Shown here one piece after another: positions 26,128 to 35,032 of a stretch of 64,000 nucleotides of DNA. The position numbers and the translations under genes are program-made. Numbering within the stretch: position 1 is the first letter of the stretch; every line of letters starts with the position of its first letter. The notes beneath the pieces were generated by a model. It had not been told where the DNA came from, made no database searches, and saw nothing but the letters and a program-made list of their open reading frames with translations. Source of the stretch: Nocardia vermiculata NBRC 100427 (GTDB lineage: Bacteria > Actinomycetota > Actinomycetes > Mycobacteriales > Mycobacteriaceae); NCBI RefSeq assembly GCF_001613265.1, contig NZ_BDCA01000016.1, positions 100,754-164,753 of the forward strand, given 5' to 3'.

Positions 26128-27885
26128 GTGCTCGATACCGCCGAGACTCTCACAACGCTGCGCACGCGCGGCGTTGTGGTCTATCGGCGCGGTCTGAGCC
26201 TACTGCGGCGCGTCGAAGACGACATCATCGCGCTCAACTACGTGGGTCTGATCTCGGCCACCGTTTTCTTCGGATGGTCGGTGACGCCGTCGCTGCTGCC
26301 ACGCGACTGGCTGTTCCAAGGGCTGATCAGTGGTCTCAATGCCGCGATCGGATACGGCGCCGGATGCCTGCTCGAGTGGGGGTTTCGTAAACTCGTCCGG
26401 CCGCGCCTGAACTATCGCACACCGTCGCTGCGGATCCGGTACGCGGTGAAGGTGACCATTCTGGTGCTGTGTGTGCTGTCCGCGCTGTACATGCTGGTGC
26501 TGTCGGCGGATTGGCAGCACCAGATCTATCACCTGATGGACATGGAAGGCACCACCCGCGCCGCCTATCTGCGCACCGGTGCGCTGAGCCTCGCGGTGGC
26601 CGCGCTGGTGGTGGCGATCTACCGCACGGTGCGGTGGCTGGTGCGGGTGGTCGCCCGGCTGCTGAGCCGCTGGGTGCGGGTGCCACCGAAGCTCGCCCCC
26701 ACCGTCGGTGCGGTCGTGCTGGCAGTCGTGGCCGTGCTGCTGTTCAACGGCGTGCTGTCCCAGGCCTTGATCAACCTCGCCAACTCGGCATTCAGTGTGC
26801 GCAACGACAAGGAAACTTCCTACGCGGTGCAGCCGACCGACCCCTACCGCTCCGGGAGCCCGGCCTCGCTGGCCGAGTGGGACACCCTCGGATCCGAGGG
26901 GCGCTGGTTCGTTTCGCACGGTCCGGACGCATTCCGGATCGGCGCGGTGACGGGAAAGCCCGCGCGCGAACCGGTTCGTGTCTATGTCGGCCTGGGATCG
27001 GCACCGGAGGGGAAGACTCAGGAAGAGCTGGCGGTCGCCGAACTCGAACGCACCCATGCCTTCGATCGCAAGGTGCTTGTGGTCGTCACGACCACCGGAA
27101 CCGGCTGGGTGAATTCGACCACCGCGGCCGCGATCGAATACATGTACGGCGGCGACACCGCCATCGTGGCATCGCAGTATTCGTATCTGCCCAGTGTGCT
27201 GTCGTTTCTGGCCGACCGGCAGAAGGTCGCCGCGGCCGGATCGAGGATGTTCGACGCGGTATACGATGCGTGGTCGGCGCGGCCGGCGCAGACCCGACCG
27301 AAACTGCTGGTCTACGGCGAAAGCCTGGGATCGCAAGGATCCGAGGCGGCATTCGGCAGCATGGCCGACCTGCGCTCGAAGGTGGACGGCGCGTTGTGGG
27401 TCGGTCCACCGAATTCGAATCGGTTGTGGGAACAGATCGTTGCGCGGCGGGATCCGGGGACGCGTGAGGTGGAGCCGGTCTACGCCGATGGACTGATCGT
27501 CCGTTTCGCCTCCAACGCAGCGGATTTGCATAAACCCTCCCCGGAGTGGCGCCGGCCGCGCATCGCCTACCTGCAACACTCCTCCGACCCGATCGTGTGG
27601 TGGTCGCCGGATCTGGCCTTCTCCCGGCCGGCCTGGCTCTCCGAACCGCGCGGAGCCGACGTATCGACACAGATGCGCTGGTGGCCGCTGGTGACCTTCT
27701 GGCAGGTGGCCGCCGATCTGACCAATGCGCAGGGCGTCAGCGACGGACACGGGCACCGGTACGGGACCCTGGTGCTCGACGGATGGGCGGCGGTACTACC
27801 GCCACCGGACTGGAATACCGAACTGCAGGAAAAGATTCGGCTACAGCTGGAACTGGCGGAAGCCTACGAACGTGCGGTGAAGTGA
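26128..27885 (+). CDS. Membrane alpha/beta-hydrolase (Abhydrolase_9 family)
   Basis: Integral membrane protein of 585 aa. The N-terminal third has about five hydrophobic helices between residues 35 and 230. The rest is an alpha/beta-hydrolase domain with nucleophile elbow YGESLGSQG, the strand IAYLQHSSDPIVWW holding the probable acid residue, and a late SDGHGHRYG providing the His. The architecture is typical of an actinobacterial envelope family (DUF2319) of unknown substrate. GTG 26128 sits 6 nt behind a -10-like element. It is followed 4 nt later by the CPBP protease gene, suggesting one transcript. Confidence 0.82.
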   Translation: MLDTAETLTTLRTRGVVVYRRGLSLLRRVEDDIIALNYVGLISATVFFGWSVTPSLLPRDWLFQGLISGLNAAIGYGAGCLLEWGFRKLVRPRLNYRTPSLRIRYAVKVTILVLCVLSALYMLVLSADWQHQIYHLMDMEGTTRAAYLRTGALSLAVAALVVAIYRTVRWLVRVVARLLSRWVRVPPKLAPTVGAVVLAVVAVLLFNGVLSQALINLANSAFSVRNDKETSYAVQPTDPYRSGSPASLAEWDTLGSEGRWFVSHGPDAFRIGAVTGKPAREPVRVYVGLGSAPEGKTQEELAVAELERTHAFDRKVLVVVTTTGTGWVNSTTAAAIEYMYGGDTAIVASQYSYLPSVLSFLADRQKVAAAGSRMFDAVYDAWSARPAQTRPKLLVYGESLGSQGSEAAFGSMADLRSKVDGALWVGPPNSNRLWEQIVARRDPGTREVEPVYADGLIVRFASNAADLHKPSPEWRRPRIAYLQHSSDPIVWWSPDLAFSRPAWLSEPRGADVSTQMRWWPLVTFWQVAADLTNAQGVSDGHGHRYGTLVLDGWAAVLPPPDWNTELQEKIRLQLELAEAYERAVK

Positions 27886-27889
27886 GGCG

Positions 27890-28519
27890 GTGCGCCCGAT
27901 GATCGCGCGGACTCTGGCGGCCGCCGGCACGGCCGTGCTGTGGAGCAACGTGGTACTCCCTCGCACCGGATTCGGCATCCGGGGACGCACGATTGCCAAC
28001 GCGGCGTTCGCGACCGGATACTGCCGGATCTTCGACGGGCGCGGGGAGTGGTGCTCGACTCGTGGCCTGCAATGGGGTGCAGGGGCTTTCGCGCTGACCG
28101 GGACGGTATACGCGGCCGCCGCGGCGATTGCGCCGATCCGGGATCGGATGGCCGAGGTCGTACCGCGCGCACCGGAGGTGAGTACGGCCGAATGGGTGGG
28201 AGTGCACATCCCGCTGGGGACCGTCTACAGCGAGGAGACGATCTTCCGGGGCACGCTCGATCCACTGCTCGCGTGGTCACTGGGGTCGGCGGGAAAATGG
28301 TGTGGACCAGTGGTTTTCGGGCTCTGGCACATCCGCCCCGCGCGGACCGCGGGAGATAGCGTCATCGGCACGGTGATCGCGACCACCGTCGGGGGAGCGG
28401 TGTTCTCGTGGCTGCGGCGCCGCACCGGCGGTGTCGCCGCGCCCGCGTCGGCACATCTGGCCTTGAACGCCGGGGGCGCGCTCGCCCCGCGCCTGGCCCG
28501 CGTGCTGCGCGACCGCTGA
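27890..28519 (+). CDS. CPBP family intramembrane metalloprotease
   Basis: Membrane protein of 209 aa with the CPBP (CAAX protease and bacteriocin-processing) motifs in order: EETIFRGTL (EExxxR), FGLWHIRPA (FxxxH) and HLALNAGG (HxxxN). The catalytic Glu pair and both His are present. GTG 27890 lies 4 nt after the previous stop. ATG 27899 is an alternative. M. tuberculosis has a related small membrane protease-like gene after purL (Rv0804). Substrate unknown. Confidence 0.8.
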   Translation: MRPMIARTLAAAGTAVLWSNVVLPRTGFGIRGRTIANAAFATGYCRIFDGRGEWCSTRGLQWGAGAFALTGTVYAAAAAIAPIRDRMAEVVPRAPEVSTAEWVGVHIPLGTVYSEETIFRGTLDPLLAWSLGSAGKWCGPVVFGLWHIRPARTAGDSVIGTVIATTVGGAVFSWLRRRTGGVAAPASAHLALNAGGALAPRLARVLRDR

Positions 28520-28554
28520 GCGTGCGTGCGCGAGCACTGATCGGCGCCGCTCAC

Positions 28555-28560
28555 TACGCT
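28555..28560 (+). promoter_or_regulatory. -10 box for leaderless sterol-carrier-like gene
   Basis: TACGCT lies exactly 7 nt before ATG 28568. Confidence 0.55.
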
Positions 28561-28567
28561 CGGCGCC

Positions 28568-28954
28568 ATGGCAAGACAATCGGCTGTGGACCCGGCGCAG
28601 GTGCGCACTTCGGTGCTGGCGATCGCGGACTGGCTGCGTGACGAGTCGGCGCCGAAGCCGGAACGCGCCCTGCTCGCGGCGGCGGTACGCGGGACGGCAC
28701 GCAGCCTGGCGGCGACCGCACCGGGGCCCTCCGTGGAGGTCCGGGTGCCGCCGTTCGTCGCGGTGCAGTGCATCGAAGGTCCCCGGCACACTCGCGGTAC
28801 GCCACCGAACGTCGTGGAAGCCGATCCGCGGACCTGGTTGTTACTGGCCACCGGCCTGCTCGACTACGACGCCGCGGTGCACTCCGGCGCGCTGAGCATT
28901 TCCGGGATCCGGGCGAGTGAGCTGGCCCGCTGGTTACCCCTCGTGCCGGTCTGA
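28568..28954 (+). CDS. Sterol carrier family protein (Rv0807-like)
   Basis: Small cytosolic protein of 128 aa. The pattern (DWLRDE in the first helix, VEVRVPPFVAVQCIEGPRHTRGTPPNVVEADPRTWL, GLLDYDAAVHSGALSISGIRA) matches the actinobacterial proteins annotated as sterol carrier family that sit before purF, such as Rv0807. The C-terminal part resembles an SCP2-like lipid pocket, but binding is unproven. The last 21 bp overlap the end of the convergent YhgE-like gene. Confidence 0.75.
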   Translation: MARQSAVDPAQVRTSVLAIADWLRDESAPKPERALLAAAVRGTARSLAATAPGPSVEVRVPPFVAVQCIEGPRHTRGTPPNVVEADPRTWLLLATGLLDYDAAVHSGALSISGIRASELARWLPLVPV

Positions 28955-30295
28955 GGATGCGGTGGCGGGAGCGGCGGTGCGGTTGACGGGCTTGCGCTCC
29001 AACCCTTTGTGATCGTAGAAACGCGTCGCGACCAGGCCGAGAACCACCCCGATCGCCAGGCCGAGCACTGTCATCCAGAAGCCGCGGGTGAAGCCGGCGG
29101 CGCCGTTACCGCCGAAGTACAGCAGCGAGCGCACGGCCAGGAACACCTGGTGCATCGGTTCGAAGGTGGCCAGCCAGCCGAGATATTCGGGGGTCGCCTC
29201 GATCGGCACTGTGCCACCGGAGGACGGCAGGCCCAGCACGATGAACAGCACCATGTTCACCAGCAGCCCGGCCGAACCGATGGTCGCCAGGATGGAGATC
29301 CCGGTGAAGCCGACCGCGATCATCGCCAGCACGCCGTAGAGATACAGACCCAGTGGGTTGTCCATCGGCATCCCGAGGGCGCTGCCGACACCGACGAAGA
29401 TGCCGGAGACCGCGACCGCGGCCACGGCCATTACGCCCCACTTGATCAGCAGTGTCCGCAGTCGCGACACCGGCGTCGGCGGATAGTGCACGTACCAGGG
29501 ACCGTATTCGGTCGGGATGAATCCGAGCGTGGAATCGATCAGGGTGTGCACGATCATCGCGCCGACCATGCCGGCCAGCAGTAACAGCAGTGCGTAGAAG
29601 AACGCCGTGAGCCCTTCACCGGAACCGCCGGGGAGCGGATGGAACTCCTGCACGATGATCTGCAACGGATTCTGCAGTGCGATCCGAGTGGCACCGGACA
29701 GTTCGGGACCGGACCCGCCCTCGGGCGGAGTCAGTTGCGCCTGCACCTGTTCGAGGAGCTGCGCGCCGACCTGATCGTTGACCTGAGGCAGCGCCTGTTC
29801 GCCGAAGCGGGACACGATCTGGGTGGTGAACGCACCGGAGCGCGGATTGGTCTGCAGGGTGATGATCGGCCGTTCGATATCTCCCGGGACGATACTGCCG
29901 ACTCCGAGAATGCCCAGCCGCTTGCTGAAATCGCTCGGGATGACGACGGCACCGTAGATCTGCCCGTTCTGCATGCCCTGCTGTGCTTCGGCTGGACCGA
30001 GTACCCGCAGGTCGAACTTGTCGTCGGGCACGGCCTGGCGCAACCCGTCGGCGACCTGATCGCCGAAGTTCACCCGATGCTCCTGGCCGGGAGCACCCAT
30101 GGTTTCGCCGACGTCCTGATTGACCAGTGCGATCGGGAAGTCGTGCAGATTCCGTTCCGGGTCGACGACGTAGTCCAGATACAGTAGACCCAGCAGCCCG
30201 GAAATCAGGGCGACCACCGCGACCGGGAACATCCACCGAATAGGGGTCAGCCGCCGGTGATTCCGGCGCTGTGCTGCACTGTCCGTAGTCGACAC
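28934..30295 (-). CDS. YhgE/Pip-like membrane protein (ABC-2 permease related, DUF3533 type)
   Basis: Membrane protein of 453 aa with the plan of YhgE/Pip and DUF3533 proteins: one N-terminal helix (FPVAVVALISGLLGLLYLDYV), an extracytoplasmic domain of about 200 aa with FPIALVNQDVG and YGAVVIPSDFSKRL, then five or six C-terminal helices. Relatives act in export or as phage/ESX-associated envelope factors. The role here is unknown and no ATPase gene is adjacent. GTG 30295 lies 6 nt behind TACGGT. The longer open frame to 30529 would overlap purF and is rejected. Confidence 0.75.
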   Translation of the reverse strand: MSTTDSAAQRRNHRRLTPIRWMFPVAVVALISGLLGLLYLDYVVDPERNLHDFPIALVNQDVGETMGAPGQEHRVNFGDQVADGLRQAVPDDKFDLRVLGPAEAQQGMQNGQIYGAVVIPSDFSKRLGILGVGSIVPGDIERPIITLQTNPRSGAFTTQIVSRFGEQALPQVNDQVGAQLLEQVQAQLTPPEGGSGPELSGATRIALQNPLQIIVQEFHPLPGGSGEGLTAFFYALLLLLAGMVGAMIVHTLIDSTLGFIPTEYGPWYVHYPPTPVSRLRTLLIKWGVMAVAAVAVSGIFVGVGSALGMPMDNPLGLYLYGVLAMIAVGFTGISILATIGSAGLLVNMVLFIVLGLPSSGGTVPIEATPEYLGWLATFEPMHQVFLAVRSLLYFGGNGAAGFTRGFWMTVLGLAIGVVLGLVATRFYDHKGLERKPVNRTAAPATASSDRHEG

Positions 30296-30301
30296 GCTCG
30301 A

Positions 30302-30307
30302 ACCGTA
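30302..30307 (-). promoter_or_regulatory. -10 box for leaderless YhgE-like gene
   Basis: TACGGT on the minus strand lies 6 nt before GTG 30295. It shares the 112-bp divergent region with the purF promoter. Confidence 0.55.
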
Positions 30308-30364
30308 GCAGCAAACAGCCTGCCACCCGGCTGATCCGCGCGCAGGTTTCGGCCGGACGACCCG

Positions 30365-30370
30365 TAGAAT
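30365..30370 (+). promoter_or_regulatory. -10 box for purF
   Basis: TAGAAT lies about 37 nt before GTG 30408. An AGGGAG ribosome site is between, so the transcript has a short leader. Confidence 0.5.
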
Positions 30371-30407
30371 ATGTGGTGCCCCCCGCCCGACTAACAGGGA
30401 GCAAACG

Positions 30408-31991
30408 GTGACCAACGCCGACCTGTCGATTAACCGGACCGCGCCTGTGGACGAGCCCGAGAACGAACCTCGTGAGGAGTGTGGCGTCTTCGGCGTCTGG
30501 GCTCCGAGCGAGGATGTGGCCAAGCTCACCTACTACGGTCTCTACGCGTTGCAGCACCGCGGGCAGGAGGCGGCTGGTATCGCGGTCGCCGACGGCTCAC
30601 AGGTGCTGGTATTCAAAGATTTGGGCCTGGTCTCACAGGTCTTCGACGAGCAGACGCTGGCAGCGATGCCGGGGCATATCGCGATCGGTCACTGTCGATA
30701 TTCGACCACCGGCTCCACCATCTGGGAGAACGCGCAGCCGATCTTCCGTACCACCGCAGTCGGTACCGGGCTCGCGCTGGGGCACAACGGCAATCTGGTC
30801 AATACCGCGGAGCTGGCTTCGCGTGCCCGCGATGTGGGCCTGATCAACGGGCGGCTGCCGGGCGAGTCGATCAGCGCGACCTCGGATTCGGATGTGATGA
30901 CGGCCCTGCTGGCGCATGCCGCGGCCGACAAGAGCATCGAACAGGCGGCGATGGAACTGCTGCCGACGCTGCGCGGCGCCTTCTGCCTGACCTTCATGGA
31001 CGAGCACACCCTCTACGCCGCACGGGATCCGCACGGGGTGCGGCCGCTGTGCCTGGGCCGGCTGGAGCGTGGCTGGGTGGTTGCCAGTGAAACCGCAGCG
31101 CTCGACATCGTCGGTGCGTCGTTCGTCCGCGATATCGAGCCGGGTGAACTACTGGCTATCGACGCGGACGGGGTGCGGTCGCTGCGCTTCGCCAATCCCG
31201 AACCCAAGGCATGCGTCTTCGAGTACGTCTATCTGGCCCGGCCGGACAGCACCATCGCCGGGCGTTCGGTCCACGCCACTCGGGTGGAGATCGGCCGCCG
31301 GCTGGCCGCCGAGCATCCCGTCGACGCCGATCTGGTGATTCCGGTGCCGGAATCCGGCACCCCCGCCGCGGTCGGGTATGCGCAGGGCTCCGGAGTTCCC
31401 TACGGGCAGGGCCTGATGAAGAACGCCTATGTCGGGCGCACTTTCATTCAGCCCAGCCAGACCATCCGCCAGCTCGGGATCCGGCTCAAACTCAATCCGC
31501 TGCGCGATGTGATCCGCGGTAAGCGCCTGATCGTCGTCGACGATTCGATCGTGCGCGGCAATACCCAGCGCGCGCTGATCCGGATGCTGCGTGAGGCCGG
31601 CGCCCTCGAGATCCACGTGCGGATCGCGTCGCCGCCGGTGCGGTGGCCGTGCTTCTACGGCATCGACTTCGCCTCGCGTGCGGAGCTGATCGCCAACGGC
31701 GCCGGTCCCGAACTCCCCGAGGGAGCGGACACCGAGGCCGCGATGGTGGAGAACGTGCGGCGTTCCATCGGGGCCGACAGCCTCGGCTACATCTCGCTGG
31801 ACGGTATGGTCGCCGCCACCGAGCAGCCGAGTACCAGGCTGTGCGCTGCCTGCTTCGACGGTAAGTACCCGATCCCGCTGCCCGAAGAGGCCGCGGTGGG
31901 CAAGAACGTGCTGGAGGGCATGCTCAGCGGAAAGCCGGAAGCGGAACTACTGAGCAACAACGTGAATGCGAATGCGCTGAGCCGTCCCTGA
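30408..31991 (+). CDS. purF: Amidophosphoribosyltransferase
   Basis: First committed step of purine synthesis: PRPP plus glutamine to phosphoribosylamine. The 527-aa proenzyme has an N-terminal extension of 24 residues before Cys25 (REECGVFG), which must be exposed by propeptide cleavage. The Ntn glutaminase domain is followed by a PRTase domain with the PRPP loop VVDDSIVRGNT. Cysteines in KACVFEY, RWPCFYGID and LCAACF are placed like the [4Fe-4S] ligands of Bacillus-type PurF, so it should be the oxygen-sensitive iron-sulfur class. GTG 30408 has AGGGAG upstream. It matches Rv0808. Confidence 0.95.
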   Translation: MTNADLSINRTAPVDEPENEPREECGVFGVWAPSEDVAKLTYYGLYALQHRGQEAAGIAVADGSQVLVFKDLGLVSQVFDEQTLAAMPGHIAIGHCRYSTTGSTIWENAQPIFRTTAVGTGLALGHNGNLVNTAELASRARDVGLINGRLPGESISATSDSDVMTALLAHAAADKSIEQAAMELLPTLRGAFCLTFMDEHTLYAARDPHGVRPLCLGRLERGWVVASETAALDIVGASFVRDIEPGELLAIDADGVRSLRFANPEPKACVFEYVYLARPDSTIAGRSVHATRVEIGRRLAAEHPVDADLVIPVPESGTPAAVGYAQGSGVPYGQGLMKNAYVGRTFIQPSQTIRQLGIRLKLNPLRDVIRGKRLIVVDDSIVRGNTQRALIRMLREAGALEIHVRIASPPVRWPCFYGIDFASRAELIANGAGPELPEGADTEAAMVENVRRSIGADSLGYISLDGMVAATEQPSTRLCAACFDGKYPIPLPEEAAVGKNVLEGMLSGKPEAELLSNNVNANALSRP

Positions 31992-32018
31992 GCGGCCGGC
32001 CCGCCGGATTCGGGTGAG

Positions 32019-32648
32019 TCAGCCGGCGTCGTCGGGTTCCGCGCCGCCCGGTGCGAGGAGCCCGGCGACCAGGGCCAGGACACATTGTTCGGCCTCCGCG
32101 CCGGCCGCTTCCGGGTCCTGGGCGTGGGCCACGATCATGCCGGCCTCGGTGACCGCGGCCAGAATCAGTTGTCCCAGAGTGCGTACGGGGAGTGCGGGCG
32201 CGAGTCCGGCCTGCACGGCTCGTTCCAGCTGATCGGTAATGAGTCCGAGCCCGTAGCGCGATTCCATCTCCCGCCACGGCTGCCAGCCGAGGACCGCCGG
32301 CCCGTCGGACATGGCGATCTGCACGGTTTCCGGCCGCCGGCTGATGGTCAGGAAGGTGTGCAGCCCGATTCCCATGGCTGTCATCAGATCGTTCGGATCG
32401 GGCAGGGCCGCGATGGCACCGCGGACCTCCGCTGTGTTGTCGGTTTCCAGCTGTTCCAGCACTGCGACGAACAGTCCGCGCTTATCGCCGTAGTGATGGT
32501 GCAGCGCGCCGCGGGTGACGCCTGCCGCGGCGACGATCTCCTCGGCCGAGACCGCGGTGTATCCGCGTTCGGCGAACAGTCGTCGCCCGGCCGCCTCCAG
32601 GCCCGCCCGCGTGCTGCGTGATCTGTCCTCCTGGCTACGGCGTGGCAT
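32019..32648 (-). CDS. TetR family transcriptional regulator
   Basis: Repressor-type protein of 209 aa with a canonical TetR DNA-binding domain (GRRLFAERGYTAVSAEEIVAAAGVTRGALHHHYGDKRGLF). The C-terminal domain is typical of the family but gives no ligand. It overlaps the end of the upstream hydrolase gene by 14 nt, so both are one operon. A 21-bp near-perfect palindrome in the operon promoter (33543-33563) is the likely operator, giving autoregulation. Confidence 0.85.
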   Translation of the reverse strand: MPRRSQEDRSRSTRAGLEAAGRRLFAERGYTAVSAEEIVAAAGVTRGALHHHYGDKRGLFVAVLEQLETDNTAEVRGAIAALPDPNDLMTAMGIGLHTFLTISRRPETVQIAMSDGPAVLGWQPWREMESRYGLGLITDQLERAVQAGLAPALPVRTLGQLILAAVTEAGMIVAHAQDPEAAGAEAEQCVLALVAGLLAPGGAEPDDAG

Positions 32649-33501
32649 GCAGCCGAGTGAACTCCACGATCATCTCGGTGAGCAACTCGGGCTGGTCTTC
32701 GGCGATGAAGGTCAGTGAATCGTCGATGGTCCGCAAGGTGGCATCGGGAAGATCACGGGCCAGGCGCTGCGCGAACTCGATCCGGAACGACGTGTCCTCC
32801 GGCGCCCAGGCCAGCAGCACCGGGAGGTCGAGCTCGGGGAAGCTGCGTGCGGCGGCCAGCGTGTGGCGTGGGTGGATATGGCGCAGGAAGCGGCGCAGAT
32901 CCGCGCGGATGGCTGTCGAACGGCGGCTGGGCAGCAGATAGGAATCCGCGATCTCCGGTGGTATCGGGCGCTTGGTGACCAGGCCGAAGCCCACCGGAAG
33001 TCGCTGGGCCGGCCGGAAGCGGAAGACCTGCAGGCCGGCGGTCAGCAGGCCGGGCACCCGGGACAACGCCGGGAGAGCTGTGAACGGCTGCGGGAAGAAC
33101 TTGTCGTAGGCGTCGCAGTTGGTGAATACGACGCGCCCGATCCGGCTGCGGTCCCGCGACAGCAGGATCTGGGTGATGGCGCCGCCGGTGTCGTTCGCGA
33201 TCAGCGTGACATCGGACAGGTCCAGTTCGCGCAGGAAGGCTGCGATCAGATCGGCCACGCCGGTGGGGCTGAGATCGGCCGCGGGCATCGGGATGGAGTG
33301 GGCGCCGTAGGGCCAATCCGGGGTCAGGCAGCGATGACCGGCTGCGGCGAGACCGGGCACCACGTTGCGCCACAGATCGGCGTTGACGAGCAAACCGTGC
33401 ACGAAGACCACCGGCGCGCCGGAGCCGGTGTCGTGATAGCGGAGGCGGCCGCCGGGGAGGTCGACGTGCCGAATCGGACCGAGGCTGGTGCTGATTCCCA
33501 T
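32635..33501 (-). CDS. Alpha/beta-hydrolase with Asp at the nucleophile elbow
   Basis: Cytosolic alpha/beta-hydrolase of 288 aa. It has the oxyanion strand VVFVHGLLVNADLW and PDWPYGAHS. The nucleophile elbow is LIANDTGGAITQ, so Asp104 replaces the usual Ser, as in dehalogenase or epoxide hydrolase relatives. The acid residue is probably in LLAWAPEDTSF. At the place where a His is expected (DSxHF) the sequence is DDSLTF, with Thr near residue 264. Either the His is elsewhere or the site is altered. AAAGG lies 6 nt before ATG 33501. It is the first gene of an operon with TetR. Confidence 0.8.
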   Translation of the reverse strand: MGISTSLGPIRHVDLPGGRLRYHDTGSGAPVVFVHGLLVNADLWRNVVPGLAAAGHRCLTPDWPYGAHSIPMPAADLSPTGVADLIAAFLRELDLSDVTLIANDTGGAITQILLSRDRSRIGRVVFTNCDAYDKFFPQPFTALPALSRVPGLLTAGLQVFRFRPAQRLPVGFGLVTKRPIPPEIADSYLLPSRRSTAIRADLRRFLRHIHPRHTLAAARSFPELDLPVLLAWAPEDTSFRIEFAQRLARDLPDATLRTIDDSLTFIAEDQPELLTEMIVEFTRLHATP

Positions 33502-33537
33502 GACAGGCCTTTCGGAGCGGGGTGGGTACGCCTCCCA

Positions 33538-33566
33538 GAGTTACCTACATACAGTATGTATGTCAA
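33538..33566 (-). promoter_or_regulatory. Promoter and TetR-type operator of hydrolase-tetR operon
   Basis: On the minus strand, TTGACA (33561-33566) and TAACTC (33538-33543) are separated by 17 nt. The spacer is almost wholly filled by a palindrome with 9 of 10 paired positions around 33553 (core TACATACAGTATGTA; arms 33543-33552 and 33554-33563). Repressor binding there would block RNA polymerase. Confidence 0.75.
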
Positions 33567-33640
33567 TGGTTTGCTGTGACGCCAGCCTCGAATCCGTACG
33601 CACAGGCCAATACCGGTGCAGCATTGTTATCCGGCTCCGG

Positions 33641-33646
33641 TAGCGT
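33641..33646 (+). promoter_or_regulatory. -10 box for purM
   Basis: TAGCGT lies about 45 nt before ATG 33692. The leader has only a weak GGAG at 13 nt from the start. Confidence 0.35.
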
Positions 33647-33691
33647 GATCAGGCATCTATCCGCCGATTCGGTTTGGAGCTTTCCCGAACA

Positions 33692-34810
33692 ATGACTGAG
33701 CAGACCCCGAGTGGCGCCGGTGTGAACGACACCGGAGCCCAGGAGGCCCAATCCGGAGGCGCGTCCTACGCCGCCGCCGGTGTCGACATCGAGGCGGGCG
33801 ACCGCGCAGTCGAGTTGTTCGCGCCGCTGGCCAAGAAGGCCACCCGGCCCGAAGTCCAAGGCGGTCTCGGTGGATTCGCCGGACTGTTCGCGCTCAAGGG
33901 CGGCTACCGGGAACCGCTGCTGGCGGCCTCCACCGACGGTGTCGGCACCAAGATCGCGGTCGCTCAGGCGATGGACAAGCACGACACCGTCGGCCTGGAT
34001 CTGGTGGCCATGGTCGTCGACGATCTGGTCGTCTCCGGCGCGGAACCGCTGTTCCTGCAGGACTACATCGCGGTGGGCAAGGTCGTCCCGGAACGGGTCG
34101 CGCAGATCGTCTCGGGCATCGCCGAGGGCTGTGTGCTGGCCGGCTGCGCACTGCTGGGCGGCGAGACCGCCGAACACCCCGGCATGATGGGCGTGGACGA
34201 CTACGACATCTCCGCTACCGGGGTCGGTGTGGTCGAGGCCGACGAGGTGCTCGGACCCGACCGGGTCCGCCCCGGTGACGTGGTCATCGCGATGGGCTCC
34301 TCCGGGCTGCACTCCAACGGTTACAGCCTGGCCCGCCGGGTGCTGCTCGACATCGACCGGATGGCGCTCACCGGGCACGTCGAAGAATTCGGCCGCACCC
34401 TCGGTGAGGAACTGCTCGAACCCACCAAGATCTACGCCAAGGATTGCCTGGCTCTGATCGCCGAGACCGATGTGCGCACCTTCGCCCACGTCACCGGAGG
34501 CGGACTGGCCAACAACCTGGCCCGCGTACTGCCGGCCGGACTGGTCGCCGAAATCGACCGCGGCACCTGGAATCCGGCCCCGATCTTCAAGTTGATCGCG
34601 CAGCGCGGCCGGGTCGAACGCGCCGAAATGGAGAAGACCTTCAACATGGGCGTCGGCATGGTGGCCATCGTCGCGCCGGAAGATGTCGACCGCGCGCTGG
34701 CGGTGCTGACCGCCCGCCACATCGAATGCTGGACACTGGGCACCGTCAAGAAGGCCAAGGATGCCGATGCCGTACGGGTGGCTCTGGTCGGCGAACACCC
34801 GCGCTTCTGA
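33692..34810 (+). CDS. purM: Phosphoribosylformylglycinamidine cyclo-ligase (AIR synthetase)
   Basis: ATP-dependent ring closure of FGAM to AIR in purine synthesis. The 372-aa protein has the conserved stretches STDGVGTKIAVA, DLVAMVVDDLVVSGAEPLFLQDYIAVG, LGGETAEHPGMM, GSSGLHSNGYSL and HVTGGGLANNL. The first 30 residues are a low-complexity extension, so GTG 33721 is a possible alternative start. It follows purF with a two-gene TetR/hydrolase insertion in opposite orientation. In M. tuberculosis purF and purM are adjacent (Rv0808-Rv0809). Confidence 0.95.
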   Translation: MTEQTPSGAGVNDTGAQEAQSGGASYAAAGVDIEAGDRAVELFAPLAKKATRPEVQGGLGGFAGLFALKGGYREPLLAASTDGVGTKIAVAQAMDKHDTVGLDLVAMVVDDLVVSGAEPLFLQDYIAVGKVVPERVAQIVSGIAEGCVLAGCALLGGETAEHPGMMGVDDYDISATGVGVVEADEVLGPDRVRPGDVVIAMGSSGLHSNGYSLARRVLLDIDRMALTGHVEEFGRTLGEELLEPTKIYAKDCLALIAETDVRTFAHVTGGGLANNLARVLPAGLVAEIDRGTWNPAPIFKLIAQRGRVERAEMEKTFNMGVGMVAIVAPEDVDRALAVLTARHIECWTLGTVKKAKDADAVRVALVGEHPRF

Positions 34811-34826
34811 GTAGTAGTGAGCGAGT

Positions 34827-34861
34827 CTCCTCGGCACGGGCTGCGAGCCCGTGCCGAGGAG
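34827..34861 (+). terminator. purM terminator hairpin
   Basis: CTCCTCGGCACGGGCT pairs perfectly over 16 bp with its complement across a 3-nt GCG loop, 16 nt after the purM stop. There is no U tract, as is common for actinobacterial hairpin terminators. Confidence 0.65.
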
Positions 34862-35032
34862 GTGCTGTGGTTGTCCGGACGGCGTTGCCGATCCGGCCTG
34901 TTACCTGGAGACGTCAGAAACGGGTAATGCCGCCGTCGGCACGGTCCGATTCTTCCGGACGTGCCGTGGCGGCAACCCGTATCCGCGAGCCCTTGGCGAT
35001 GCGAAAGTCGTTCGACCCGTCGCTGTGATCAC

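Noticed and set aside
26200..27756. Minus-strand open frame of 518 codons opposite the membrane hydrolase
   Set aside because: Shadow of the real gene, no motifs or plausible start.
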